A DNA stretch of 64,000 nucleotides from Larix kaempferi (lineage: Eukaryota > Streptophyta > Pinopsida > Pinales > Pinaceae), in NCBI GenBank assembly GCA_027924585.1, contig BSBM01000827.1, positions 744,001 to 808,000 on the forward strand. The letters are read 5' to 3'. A program made the position numbers and the translations under genes. The notes beneath the pieces were generated by a model. It saw only the letters and a program-made list of their open reading frames with translations. It ran no database searches and was not told where the DNA came from. Shown here in pieces: positions 44,301-55,871 of the stretch. Each line of letters opens with the position of its first letter. The first letter of the stretch is position 1.

Positions 44301-45120
44301 TGTAATACCCCCAATTTTGACTCTTGGACTGTATTAAATTATTATGTAAAATGATGTAAATATGCTAGTATGGGTTCCTAGTGTGGAGCTAAAGGTCAAG
44401 TCCTGATTAGTGAATGGATAGGCATGTGTAATGTAAATATTTATATATGGCTATGTGTTTGTCTTGTTACAATGACTAGAAAGCTATGTAAATATTATTT
44501 TGGAAAATAATAAAATGGTGCAAGATGGTTGGGTAAAGAGCACTAGAGGGGCTATGATTTCACTAGAGGGGAAGTGGAAAGGGGTGGCATATGGGATATT
44601 TAATCCTCTTTTTCCAAATTTAAACCTTAGAACTCATAGATTTATGCCATGTGCCTTAAATGTACCATTTAGCTCATTTTGACTTATTAAATCCAATCAT
44701 TGAATGCATGTGTGAGGTTGGTGGGAAAGTCTTTTCATGTAGTTATGGAAGCATGGGATGAATATAATTTTATGACAATTGTAAGAATCCTTCCTTTTAT
44801 GGTCAGAAGTAATGTCAGTTGTCATTTCACCATTTTTCACATCTCCATTGGAGTCTATCATTCATTTTCCTCAGAATTTCATACACTACGTAACCTTCAT
44901 GTTGTTTTCTCCATAGCCCATTACCAAACTGGGAAATTAACCAAAATTAGCATTGTGAGGAGAAAAATCGCAAACATTAAAGTGAAGAGGATTTTTGTAG
45001 GTGAGCATAGAGGTTGTGCAAGATAGGAACATTTACCCACTGTTTATTTACTACTCTAGTATGCTTGAGAAACCGTGAATTGATTTTACAATAGGTTCTC
45101 TAAAAGCATACATTAGGTTG
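44301..45120. mobile_element. LTR of the TGTAATACCCC family, truncated by a CACTA element
   Basis: It aligns base-for-base with the first about 820 bp of the solo LTR at 28273, including both unassigned ORFs, at roughly 90% identity. It is inserted at the same gypsy RT position with left flank CTCCT. It stops at 45120, where the CACTA terminus begins; the rest of the LTR was not found to the right. Confidence 0.8.
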
Positions 45121-45930
45121 CACTACAACAAATTTGGCTTTTGGGGGGGTTGTCTTCCACCCCAAAAAGTCACTTTTGGGGGCAATTTTGGCTTTGGAGG
45201 TAGTCTTTACAAACCCCCCCCAATAGCACCGATGCTAAAAGTTTTGAATTTTAGAGGTGGTTTTGGAAGAGATCAAAACCGCCCCTAAAAGTCACTTTTA
45301 GGGGCAATTCTAAACCCCCCTTAAAAGTGACTTTTGAGGGCGGTTCTAAACCCCCCTCGTAGACACCTATGGGGGCGGTTCTGAACCCCCCCTAAAATTC
45401 CTTATTACAAACCTTTGGGGGAAGTTACAAACCCCCCTCGTAGGTGCCTATGGGGGCATTTCTAAACCCCCCCCTAAAAATTCATCTTACAAATATTTTG
45501 GGGCGATTTTAATAAATCCTCCCCAATAGCACCGACGATAAAAGTTTGGACTTTTAAGGGAGGTTTTGGAAGAGATCAAAACCGACTCTAAAAGTGACTT
45601 TTGGGGGTGGTTCTCCCCCTGCCTCCCCAAAAAATGACTTTTAGGGGAAGTTGTAAACCACCCTCGTAGACACCTATGCGGGTGGTTCAGAACCCCCCCT
45701 AAAAGTCCTTATTACAAACCTTTGGGGGCGGTTACAAACCCCCCTCGTAGGTACCTACAAGGGTGGTTCTAAACCCCCCTCGGTGTAACATACAATGGCA
45801 ATTTCAAACCCCCCTCATAGTGACATATGAAGGTGTCTTAGAACCCTCCTCATAGTGACATATGAAGGTGGCTTAGAACCCCCCCTCGTAGAAACATACA
45901 AAGACAGTTTGAAACCCCCTCTATAGCCAT
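45121..45930 (+). mobile_element. One end of a CACTA (En/Spm-like) DNA transposon
   Basis: The terminus CACTACAACAAATTTGGC at 45121 is a standard CACTA inverted-repeat end, cutting the LTR. About 800 bp of subterminal repeats follow: many copies of AAACCCCCCT..GTAG and CTTTTGGGGGCGGTT in both orientations, the usual transposase-binding arrays. No transposase and no matching right terminus were found, so it is truncated or its right end is decayed or outside the window. Confidence 0.82.
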
Positions 45931-45985
45931 AATAAAGCTTAATAAAATATATTTTATTAAAAATACCAATATTGCAATATCAATA

Positions 45986-46054
45986 GGGTACGGAGGAATC
46001 GAATCACCAACCTCTTGCTTGTAAGGCAGGCGCTCTACCATTGAGCTAGCACCC
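45986..46054 (-). pseudogene. tRNA-like relic, anticodon position reads TAC
   Basis: The minus strand folds as a tRNA-like cloverleaf of 69 nt: acceptor GGGTGCT with CGTACCC (one wobble, one mismatch), D-arm with A box TAGCTCAATGGTAGAGC, anticodon stem CCTGC/GCAAG (one mismatch) with loop CTTACAA, and B box GATTCGATTCC with a poor T-stem. Resemblance is strongest to tRNA-Ala-type D and anticodon arms. The mismatches argue for a pseudogene or a tRNA-derived SINE head, not a working tRNA-Val. Confidence 0.55.
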
Positions 46055-49000
46055 TTTAAGAATTAGGGAGATGAGAAATATTAACACCCATATTGCATTA
46101 TTTTTAAGTCTAAGAAAAGACAATAAGAATGTCCAGGAGATGATTGTAACATGATATCCACATGTACCCAAATATATATAGATTATCATGCAAGAGAAAT
46201 TTGCTCTTTGCAATCCTCACAAGGCATAAGAACTATAATTCCAAACTTTTCGATTACTTACTAAAACAACAAAAATGCTGAAAAATTTTGCATAGAATTT
46301 GCAGACACAAATTTCAATCATGTGATATGCATTTCATAACATAGTGCAATGATTCTTATTGTAGACATGACATATTGATGTAGTTGAGGAGCTCAATAGT
46401 TTGTGCATGGAAGGCCAATATTCAAGACGAATCATCTTCCTTGTTTGTCTCTTCCACTTTGAGAATTTATGTACTTTGTTCAATATAGACAATATGAATA
46501 AACTAGAAGAAGAAACATTTGTATCCCTTAACTAGATGATAAATTCCATATCATGAGATTGTGAATACTTGAATAGTCGGTTGCTTAAATATTTTTCTCA
46601 ACTTCAAGTTGTCCATACATTGTCATACATTGTCATACATTTTCATAAATTTGATGGGAATCTGGAGTTGATTCCTTGCTAATATAGACATGCTAATGTT
46701 TGTGTGAATGAATATATTCTTTTTTGTCTGGGTTCACTAATATTTAATTTGAACAAGATAGTGAATAAGCAATCTATTTTTGGGTGTATGTCGTGATCCC
46801 TACTCATTGGTTGGATCAACAAGAACAAATGGCTCATAAACTAGTCAATACAAATAGATGGCTTACCTCATGTATTAGTGTTGCAAAAATTAATGTTTCT
46901 TCCTCAGTTGTTAGATGTCGAGGTTCTACATTTACATGACCTGAACACATAATTTACTTTTACCTATTAAATGAAATACTTTTGCCAAAAAATAAGTTTT
47001 TGAATAATGAAACTATGGAAGATAACAACTTTCAATTGAACATGTTTGAGATGATACATATGCATGCAAATTACCTGCATCTGCACGACCCCATTGATCA
47101 TGCTCACATGCCACAACCCATGCTAGAGTATTCCCAATCATTGGCCTTGTCGTTACTAGGAGTACTAGATCAGCATTAGCAACACCTTCTGCAGGTGCAT
47201 ATATATTTAGTCAAGATAAGTAGTTTGTCATGGATTGGCAGAAACATAACAACAACAATTGCACTTCAAAATAGTAGTGTCATCAGTTGAAAAAAATACC
47301 AATAATTGAGCTTCAAAATATATATAATTCTAGGCACCTAAATTTCTAGAAAAGGGCAGGAAGGGTCCATAGCATATCCCACATCCTTACACAAAAATTT
47401 CACCTTATAGGTAATATAATTCATGCATGGAATGCAAGAAAATGACAAAGGAAACCCACCTTCTTACCATCAACGTACTACCAAACAGTAAGCTTAGGAT
47501 ATTTTCCATACACATGGTTTCATTCACGCTAGTAAGGTTGTGCTAGTAAGCGAGGTAGGTAAAGCGATTCCCAAAACTCACCCATTTCAAGGAAGTTTCC
47601 AACTTGGAATTGGAATAATGACACATGACTACTATGAATAATGCAAGTTTGCAAGTCACCATAGTAAAATTAAATATAAAAATTAGTAAATTAAAACGAT
47701 TTAATAATCAAATCATAAAATGCTTGTTGAAGAGGTTAGAACTGAATTATTTTTTGCATAACCAGGATAAAATTTCAGTTTTGTGCTCATTGTTCAGTGT
47801 TGCCATGATATGGTGATTGAATTCCACATACTTTAGTAATTCTTTTCTATATTCTTTTCTATTAGCATTTAGTATCTAGTATGTACTAATTTTGAATCTA
47901 CCTATTAGCCTATATAAATAAAAAAATTATAACCTCAATATTCCAAGGAAGTTGGGACGCTTTGTAATATGACTCATTGCTCAATATTCTTAGTTTTGTT
48001 CTTGAATATTTTGAGTTCTAAGTTCTTATGCTAATCCTATAAAAGTATTGAGTTCAAAATTTTAAAATGCATTCACTGTTCACTTGTTGGTTTTTAATTA
48101 ATGCTTGGAACAACCTTCAATTCATGCTTTGAAACATCCTTTAGGTTTTAATTCATGCTAATCCTGTTACAGTTCTGAGTTCACCAAGCATGAGTGAAAT
48201 AAAGTTCATGCTTATCCTATGAAGCCATGCTATTTGTGTTTACTTCACGAAGAATGAGTGATGATTCTGTTTAAAATGCACACATACACTTTGAGTTGAA
48301 GGTTCTTTCGATAACCAAGGGTATTCTGGGTTTCTCAGGGTTGTTGATCTAGACAGAGGAGGTCCAAAACAATTATGCATCAGATAGAGGCTGTCCAAAA
48401 GTTACACAATTCTCAGTTCCAGGTTCTCACTACAACTTAAGACTTTAAAATTTAACTGGGACTCATACATATACAACCGTATGGAAAATGATAAATCTGA
48501 AACAATGAAATATCACAAGAATAGAATCTAAAATCCCACAAGAGATTAATTGGTACCAAGCACCTCATTTTACCTCATTTTACCTCAATCGATCCTCAAT
48601 GCATTTCACCCTCCCAATAGAACTATTGATATCAATGATTTCCTTATATGATTTTTATTGGGTTCTTAGGGAATGGATTTATCAGCATGGCACTTGAGAA
48701 CAAGCCACATTAAGAGGAAAGAAGGTTATGAAGAATTGTGAGTGGTTTCTATCTGAAGTCTCTACTCTCTAGTGATTTCCTTAAGTTGTATCAGAGCCAA
48801 GTTTTTTATTTAGATGCCAGAAATACAATAATGAGAATGTTCAGTGGTACCAAGGCATTCTAATTTTGTGATGCGTGTATAAGCATACAAGGGTATGTTA
48901 TAGATGAAATCAGAACCCAGATTGTTATCACATTATAGAGCATGAAAAGCAGGGATAATTAGTAAGTGGTATTCAACCAAAGAGTCTCATAAGAATTATT

Positions 49001-50269
49001 GTACACAATTACTGTGTATAGCATCAAATGCATGACAACATTATATATCAGAGCCAAACCTTACTGAACTCCACCTGATATCCATTTGGTATGCTACATA
49101 GGTTAACCATCAACCTAGAATTTGTTATGCCTAGATAATATCCTTGGACCTTAATACTTTTATGGAGGATTCCAAATAATGAATTAAGATGGAAAAGGAG
49201 GTAATTTAAGTAGTCAAATGGGTTATACAGGGATGGGCACATGTTTGGACTTAACACTCGTTAAATTCAAAAGAAACTAAAAAATACCAATCAAGTTTTC
49301 AAAATACTATGAAATATATTGAATTGCATTCATAAAAACAAGGTAATGTAGGTAAGTTAAATTCATATCAGATTTGACCCTCAAGCATTCTTCCAAATGA
49401 TGCCAAGGTACCTGAATATGTAAGTTTTGATGTACATGCAACTTGATTTTTGATTTAATATATGATACAATTTCATTCAAAAACTAGTTAGATAAAGCCC
49501 TTAGGTCTTCATGTGTGAAATGCATAAATTGATCAAGATTTGTCAGGTTATATTTGTAGTTTTCTTTAGGGTTATACCTATAAACAATAGAACAATTGTG
49601 ACTTCTTGAAACCATGCATTTATGACATGTTTCCAACGAATGTTCATGCAGATACAGTGTCTGTGGCAAAGACAAAACTTTTTGTAAGGTTTACTACAAC
49701 TTATCATTTTGAAATCTTACAATGTATGCTAATGATTGAGACCTTCTGATGTCGGTGATATAATGGTATTTATTAAATATCAAAGCATAGTCAGAAGGGC
49801 ATCAAAAAATTACAAATTCTACAACAAATGATGACAAGTATGATCTTTACAAGATTATTTCATTGTTGCACTTGGATGCAAATTAGTGGATTTATTGTCT
49901 CATTTATGGCACAATTGCAATTCAAAGGAACATACATCTCAATCTTGCTATGTGTTCCCTTTGGTAGTTACTAACCCATTTTGTCAAGATAAATGTGCAT
50001 CATTTACTTGCAGTGAGAACAAGCACAAGGAATGGCAAAAGGAACATGGAATGGAAGGCCTAACTTTTCTAGGAGACAAAAACTGCCGGGGTGAAAATTA
50101 TCTGCCCAGACCAGTATGAAATGTATATTGGTAAACAAAAGGAAATGAATACATACTATTCAAGCATCCATGGAATCTGCAGTTCTTCACTTTAATGATT
50201 ATTTTCATATGAAATATACGATGAACATAGCATGCCTTGATTGTTTTTTTTTCATGTTTTGATTTGCAG
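46055..50269. other. About 4.2 kb without recognisable genes
   Basis: AT-rich sequence with only short ORFs that match nothing I recognise. A short tandem repeat of TGTCATACAT lies at about 46617-46650 and CCTCATTTTA is repeated near 48566-48590. The missing first exon of the CER3-like gene should lie to the left of 50270 but was not found. Confidence 0.6.
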
Positions 50270-50491
50270 TATTATCTATATGTGCCCTTAGTAGTACTGT
50301 CAGCTCAAGAAAAATGGTTTGATGGAGAACATAGTGATTATTGGTTGGTGTATGTTCTGGTAGTATCCTTCTTAAGGTATGTGATATATCAATCTTGGCA
50401 TTTTTGTTCTCGAGCGAATTTTATTTCACAGAGACAACAAATTCATCCTTTCCCAACCAATTTCGATCAGATTGATAGAGAGTTCCACTAG
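50270..50491 (+). pseudogene. CER3: CER3-like exon a
   Basis: Preceded by a polypyrimidine tract and acceptor GATTTGCAG. It encodes YYLYVPLVVLSAQ (about 50270-50308), a membrane segment (WLVYVLVVSFLRYVIY) and NFDQIDREFH, matching the CER3 N-terminal transmembrane part. The next codon is TAG where the family has Trp, next to GTGAGG, the probable donor. Confidence 0.85.
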
Positions 50492-50628
50492 TGAGGATTG
50501 ACTCCATCTTAAATTAGTTTAATGTAACTATTCTCGGTTGGAAACTATAATATGTTTGCTTGGTTTTTATGGAGTTAAATTGAAATTATAATCAGGGGAA
50601 TAATGATACATAAAATTTGGGGGCGTGC

Positions 50629-51518
50629 AAGGATAATTATATAATATTTCAAGCGTGGGTGGCATCTTTAGGCCATGTTTTTTTTCCTTGGGTTAAGCAA
50701 CCTTCCAATCTGGAATTTGTTGATGTATATGTAACTTCGGAATGTATTTCACATATATGTATATTGTATTCCTATAGAGATGGTATTATTCCTCTATACG
50801 GAAGTGTCGTCATTTGTATTGTAAGTGTCGTAACTTATACTTGATGGGTTATTAGACCACCTTGTTGGGGTCGGCCCTGTATAAGTCATGTGGGTCGAAG
50901 GGTTATTAGACCACCCTATTGGGGGTTGGCCATGTGGGTCAAAGGGTTATTAGACCACCCTATTGGGGGTCGGCCCAGTCAACATTATATTATGTGGTTA
51001 AGTTCGAGCCTACATGAGTTAGGTAAAAAGGCAAGTCAAGTCAAGTATAAATAGAGTGCAGGAGGGACTCTATTTACTCACTCACTTCTCACACGTGCAC
51101 TCGAGGAGGAGTGGCGCACTTATGGAGGAGGAGGATCTGCTGCTAGGTTATGGCTATCTCTCTTGGTTGGTTGTATCATTGCTCTATCTATCTCTGAGGA
51201 AGTTATTGGGGTTTTTCACCTTTATGGTTTTCCCCAAGTAAATCTTTGTGTCTCTTGTGTGCTTGCATTATTGTCTCCATGATTGATATGCTGTAGATAT
51301 GCTGTACATGTTGTTCTCTCAGTTAAGATCCTAGATCAGATTGAAGTAAATTATGAAAATCTAACAGAATTACATTGGAATAATCTCTATCTTGCTGCTG
51401 CACATGGGACCAAATGATCTACTTTACTACTACATTCATAGAGCTTTCCACATAGGCTCCTTGTTTGAAAATTACCACTCTCTTCACCATGCATCCACTA
51501 GGCCTGAACCTTCAACAG
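50629..51518 (+). pseudogene. CER3: CER3-like exon b, split by a solo LTR
   Basis: The left part (50629-50717) encodes DNYIIFQAWVASLGHVFFPW. The right part (51367-51518) carries His motif HRAFH at 51437-51451 and HSLHH at 51476-51490 of the hydroxylase superfamily. Removing the LTR and one GAATT restores continuity, but a frameshift near 51400 separates the halves. It ends at a good donor CAG/GTAAAG (51518/51519), and its phase fits exon c. Confidence 0.88.
50718..51366 (+). mobile_element. Solo LTR inside CER3-like exon b
   Basis: 649 bp from TGTTGATGTATATG to AATCTAACA, with perfect GAATT duplication (50713-50717, 51367-51371). TATAAATAG (about 51044) lies before a U5-like region. It is the same family as the reverse-oriented LTR at 25491-26179. 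Confidence 0.95.
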
Positions 51519-51615
51519 GTAAAGCTTAAACTGAGCTTAAGTTTGTTGCTTATTATTTCATACCCTATTGTTTGAAAGAGTTATGAATATGACTATAGTT
51601 TTGTCTTATGAGTAG

Positions 51616-51835
51616 CTGGTACAACCTCTTTATTGGATCAATTGGTGATGGTCTCGTTGATGACAATTCCCATAACTGGGGTGATTTTGCTGCGCGAGGG
51701 ATCTATTTTCATGTTCTTTGTATACTTCTTAGGGTTTTATTTCATGAAGTTTATGATTCAATCAAATGTTGAGGTGGTTCCCCTGTGGATTTTTCTTATG
51801 TTTCCATTGCTTAAGTATCTTCTATTCATTCCCTC
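51616..51835 (+). pseudogene. CER3: CER3-like exon c
   Basis: Acceptor GAGTAG; codon phase joins exon b perfectly (PST/AGTTS). It encodes SLLDQLVMVSLMTIPITGV, membrane segments and SNVEVVPLWIF. The third His motif (GHSNVE in the family) reads IQSNVE, so the His is lost. The donor after 51835 is ATAAGT, a G-to-A change of GTAAGT. Confidence 0.87.
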
Positions 51836-51996
51836 ATAAGTAAATAGATTGTTTCTGGTTTCATTCAAATAGTTCAAGCGGTTAGTCTACTTCATAGAAT
51901 CAGATGCAACTAATTAGAAATCAACATGAATTTTTTTCTCTCTCACATTTTGATCTTTTATATATAATTACAAGTTAAAAAAATTTCTGAACTTAG

Positions 51997-52072
51997 TTAT
52001 CATCATGTGCATCACACCAAACTGGATTCAAACTATTTCCTCTTTATGCCCCTATACGACTATTTGGGAGGG
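51997..52072 (+). pseudogene. CER3: CER3-like exon d
   Basis: Acceptor ACTTAG; phase matches exon c. It encodes YHHVHHTKLDSNYFLFMPLY and DYLGGTLN, containing the last His motif (HHVHH). A TGA follows; the exon end is uncertain. Confidence 0.82.
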
Positions 52073-52491
52073 ACATTGAACTGAGAGGCGTTTACTCTCC
52101 ATTTTAACATGCGTTTCCAAGGTGTATTTCATCACCCTGAATGATGTTCCAATTTCACAGTGTATTGAAAAAATCCTGGGTCTTCCCGTATAAAGGAAAT
52201 AATCTTTTGGGATTCTTGTTGAAAACTACTTATCAAGAAATGTGTACAGGCCAGAAGAAGAAAGCTCCAGATCTTGTGTTCTTATGTCATGGTGTAGACT
52301 TCACAGGCCTTTTTCATGTTCTATATTGTGGACGAACTTTTGCCACACGACCATGTTCTTCTCAATCGTATGTGTGGTTCATCATGCCACTCATTTGGAT
52401 TGGTTTCCTTGGATGGAAGTGGTATAGCACACATATAATTTCAAAGTACACTATTGGAGAACTTAATCAGGAAACATGGGCTATACCATGA

Positions 52492-52894
52492 TGTTAGGAA
52501 CCCATGTCAACCCTTCTAGTTACTTTGTTAGTATATTGTTGTTGGACACATATGCTTTGTAAGTCGTTCCGTAGTATTTGTTGATCCATAATTTGTATTA
52601 TTGTTGTTGGACGCATATGCTTTGTAAGTCGTCCCATAGTAATCGTTGATCCATAGTTTGTATTGGCCCATGGTTTGTATTGACATATGGTATTGATCCA
52701 TGGTATTGGCACCTAGACTTAGTATATAAGTTTTTGTTGAGACCAATGAAGGTACCGTGAATTTATTTGTATTGAGCTTGCTCAAAGGAGGTTGCCCCCT
52801 TGAAGTGGCCTGTGATCAATAAAAGCGATTCTGAGTTCTATTATTTTTTCTATCTTGTGTATTCTCATTAATTAATTGTTGCAGGTTCTTCACA
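52492..52894 (+). repeat. 5' LTR, element 5
   Basis: 403 bp, TGTTAGGAACCC to GTTCTTCACA; longer than in element 4 because of extra ACGCATATGCTTTGTAAG and GTATTGACATATGG units. Confidence 0.92.
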
Positions 52895-54009
52895 TCTGGT
52901 ATCATAACACTTTCTTGGGCTTGTTGGGTGGAATTTCTGCCAATTTTTTTTTTTTTGCATTTGTTGCAAGTTCGGATCTGGGAATAATCCCTATCCACTT
53001 AACTATGGGAAGTACTTGGGCATAAGCCCTAAAAATCATTGTGAGGAGTACCACAGGAACCCCAAAGTAGCTGGCCCATTGAGAGGACCTACCAGCGAAA
53101 AGAGTAACGACCCCTACCTGATTGACTAGTTCCCATCCGTGAGGTAAACCAAGAGCTGCCATTTGTGGCAAAGCGGTTATCAGTTTTACCTGAGCCATGG
53201 AGTGAGGGGTACTGCCCCAATACGCAAGCCGTCAGACAACATTGGTGGTCGAGTGAAACCCCTGAACTGTTAGGAGTCCAAACATACCTGGAGTCCATAT
53301 CTATTTTCAGCTGAACTGTTGCCGATCACTTCCGCGCCGTTCAGATCCATTCTGAGCCGTTTCAAATCCATTTTGAAAGCCGTTCCAGATCCAGTCATTT
53401 CAGATCTATTGTGAAAGTCATTTCAGATCCAGCCATTTTCAATCCATTTGGCGTCGTTCTAGATCCATTTGTTTCCGATCACTTCCGTGTCGTTGCAGAT
53501 CCATCTATTTCTGATCCCTTTTGTGTCGTAGCAGATCCATTCTGACAAAAAAAAAAGTATAAAATTATGTTTTTTCACCATATCTCCCTTGTTTCATTTT
53601 GTTTCCCTTGAAACTTCCCTGACACCCCTGTAATCTTTTTCTGCATCTTTCATTCCTGAGGACCCTATCCCAAATTCCACTTCCCAAAGCCCGAAATCCC
53701 ACATTTGTCTATTTTTAGGGTTTGTCACAACTTCTTTAATTTTCACCCGATCGCCTTCAAATTTTGCCACCGTGTTCATTCCCTATTTCTGCTTCTTTGT
53801 CCCTCTCTGGAAAATTTTCCCATTATTTCACCCCGCTTCTGAAATCCTCATTTTCTGCTTCCCTGTCCATTCGAAAGTGTCCAAAACCTAGTCAAACCCC
53901 AATTACCCATCCGAGTTTTTCCCAAATTCAAATTTCCCTTTACTAACTAAGGTTCTGTTTGTGTTTTTCTACCCATTCCCAAAACAAAAAACAAAAAAAA
54001 CTCCTGGTT

Positions 54010-54840
54010 ATGGTTGTCACCTGCGCAGGAATAAAAACCATGGAGGAAGCACTTGCAGCCATCCAAACCAAACTCCAAGATCTGGATGAAATTTTTCTCG
54101 GCCTCCATCTTGAGCATTCAGCCATGAACAACAAATGACAATCCGAGTCTTCATCAGAAAATGGGTTCTCTTCTTCCAACAATTTCCGTGGTCCAAAGCT
54201 TGATTTTCCTCGCTTCAATGGCACTGATCCGACTGGATGGATCTATCGTGCAGAACAATATTTAAGTCTGCATACTACTTTTGATGTCACCAAAGTTCCA
54301 CTTGCATCATTTCATTTGGAACAGGAAGCTCTTCAATGGTACCATTGGTACATCAAGGCTCATGAAGAGCCAAAATGGCCAGATTTTTGCCAGCTCCTTT
54401 TGCAACGATTTGGTGCTAGTGCTTTTGATGACTTCTCAGAATCCCTCACTAAACTTCACCAAATTGGCACTGTGAGAGAGTATCAGACAAAATTTGAGAA
54501 ATTAGCCAATCACACAGAAGGATTGTCTGATGAATTCTACAGGCCCCGTTTTATCAGTGGTCTTAAGGATGAAATCCACTCAGAGTTTAAAATGTTCTGT
54601 CCCAACACAATGATGGAATCCCTGGGGTTGGCTAAGTTGGCAGAAGAAAAGATTGTAGCCCAACAACGCTCCAAACTCACTTATGTCCCCTTCCGAAATA
54701 TGGGTTCTCAACGACCTCCCATCCCACCAGCTCCTCAACCAACTCCTATCAAGCATTTGTTTGAAACAAAGATGTAGGCACGTAGAGAAAAAGGGATTTG
54801 TTATAATTGTGATGAGAAATTCACTTGGGGACATAGATAT
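54010..54840 (+). pseudogene. gag: Gag of element 5
   Basis: It aligns with element 4 Gag from ATG 54010. Capsid RFNGTDPTGWIYRAEQYLS, then HLEQEALQWYHWYIKAH (Gln codon intact here, a stop in element 4) and FISGLKDEI. Stops at about 54136 (TGA) and 54775 (TAG). The zinc knuckle (CYNCDEKFTWGHRY) lost its last Cys. Confidence 0.85.
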
Positions 54841-55545
54841 GTTCAACAAAATCTCTATCTCTTGGATATGGATTCTCCGCTTGCCTCTAAAATTGGAGAA
54901 GAAGCTCCAGATACACTGGATGATCAGGTCGACATTCAGTAGCCGCCTATTGACCCCCCATCTCAAGATGTCTCTCCATGCATTATCCGGGGTCACCACC
55001 CCCAAAACAATGCAGGTCAGGGGTCACTTCAAGAAGCTTCCTCTTACAATACTCATTGATTCTGGTAGCACTCATAACTTCATTGACCCCTGGATCGCCA
55101 AACAGGCTGATTGTTTTTTCCATCCTTGCTCCAACTTTGAAGTCATGGTTTCCAATGGGGGCACCTTACCTTGCAAGGGAAAGTGTCACAATGCGCATAT
55201 CTCTCTAGAATATTATAACCTGCGGTCTGACATGTTTGCCTTGTCCTTAGGAGGATGTGATGTGGTTTTGGGCGTTCAATGGTTACGCACACTTGGCCCC
55301 ATCTTATGGGATTTTGCTAAACTTTGGATGCAATTTTCAGTCAATGGGACACAACAAATTTATGGGCTTACAACCAGAGTCTCTCCGCATCATCAGTTCA
55401 CATCGCCTAGAAAAGATCCTTAAGAAGAATTCACATGGTGTCATCGCTCAACTCCATTCCATTCAGATGCACCCATCAACGGTTTCCACTACTTCCTTGG
55501 ATAGATATGCAGGTGTCTTTGCTGCACCAGTGGGATTGCTACCTT
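54841..55545 (+). pseudogene. Protease of element 5
   Basis: LTILIDSGSTHNFIDPWIAK (about 55044-55100) with DSG intact, then the linker to RT up to VGLLPSR near 55545. The frame is broken near 54970 relative to element 4 by a short deletion. Confidence 0.85.
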
Positions 55546-55871
55546 CAAGAGACCTTTTCGGTAAGAATTTAGCCGCATCTACATCTCAGCAGGAAATGAT
55601 GGCTATTTTGCATGTAGTACCGAAGTGGAAGCCATCCCTATTAGGTAATTATTTCTGCATCAAGACTGATCTCCAGAGTTTGGACAATTTCCTGGAACAA
55701 CGGGTCTCCTCCCCATCACACTTAAAATGGGTTATCCAACTCATGGGTTATGACTATGCGATCACTTACAAGAAGGGTAAGGACAATATGGTGGCAGATG
55801 CTCCTTCTCGCACATTTGATGACCCAGTTTCTCTTACAGCTATTTCTCTGCTTGTTCCAAATTGGTTCTAA
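55546..55871 (+). pseudogene. RNase H remnant of element 5 (RT deleted)
   Basis: Starts directly with LFGKNLAASTSQQEMMAIL, which in element 4 lies about 1.0 kb further on, after RT. It keeps KTDLQSLDNFL (TDH changed to TDL) and ADAPSRTF, and ends at a TAA near 55869. Confidence 0.85.

Noticed and set aside
45986-46054. Functional tRNA-Val(TAC)
   Set aside because: Mismatches in acceptor and anticodon stems and a poor T-stem, and position beside a transposon end.
46617-46650. CRISPR-like or satellite array (TGTCATACAT units)
   Set aside because: Only about three very short units without spacers; ordinary slippage.
51836-51841. AT-AC (U12) introns in the CER3-like gene, because donors read ATAAGT and ATAAGG
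   Set aside because: U12 donors read ATATCC; these are single G-to-A changes of U2 donors, and the acceptors are ordinary.
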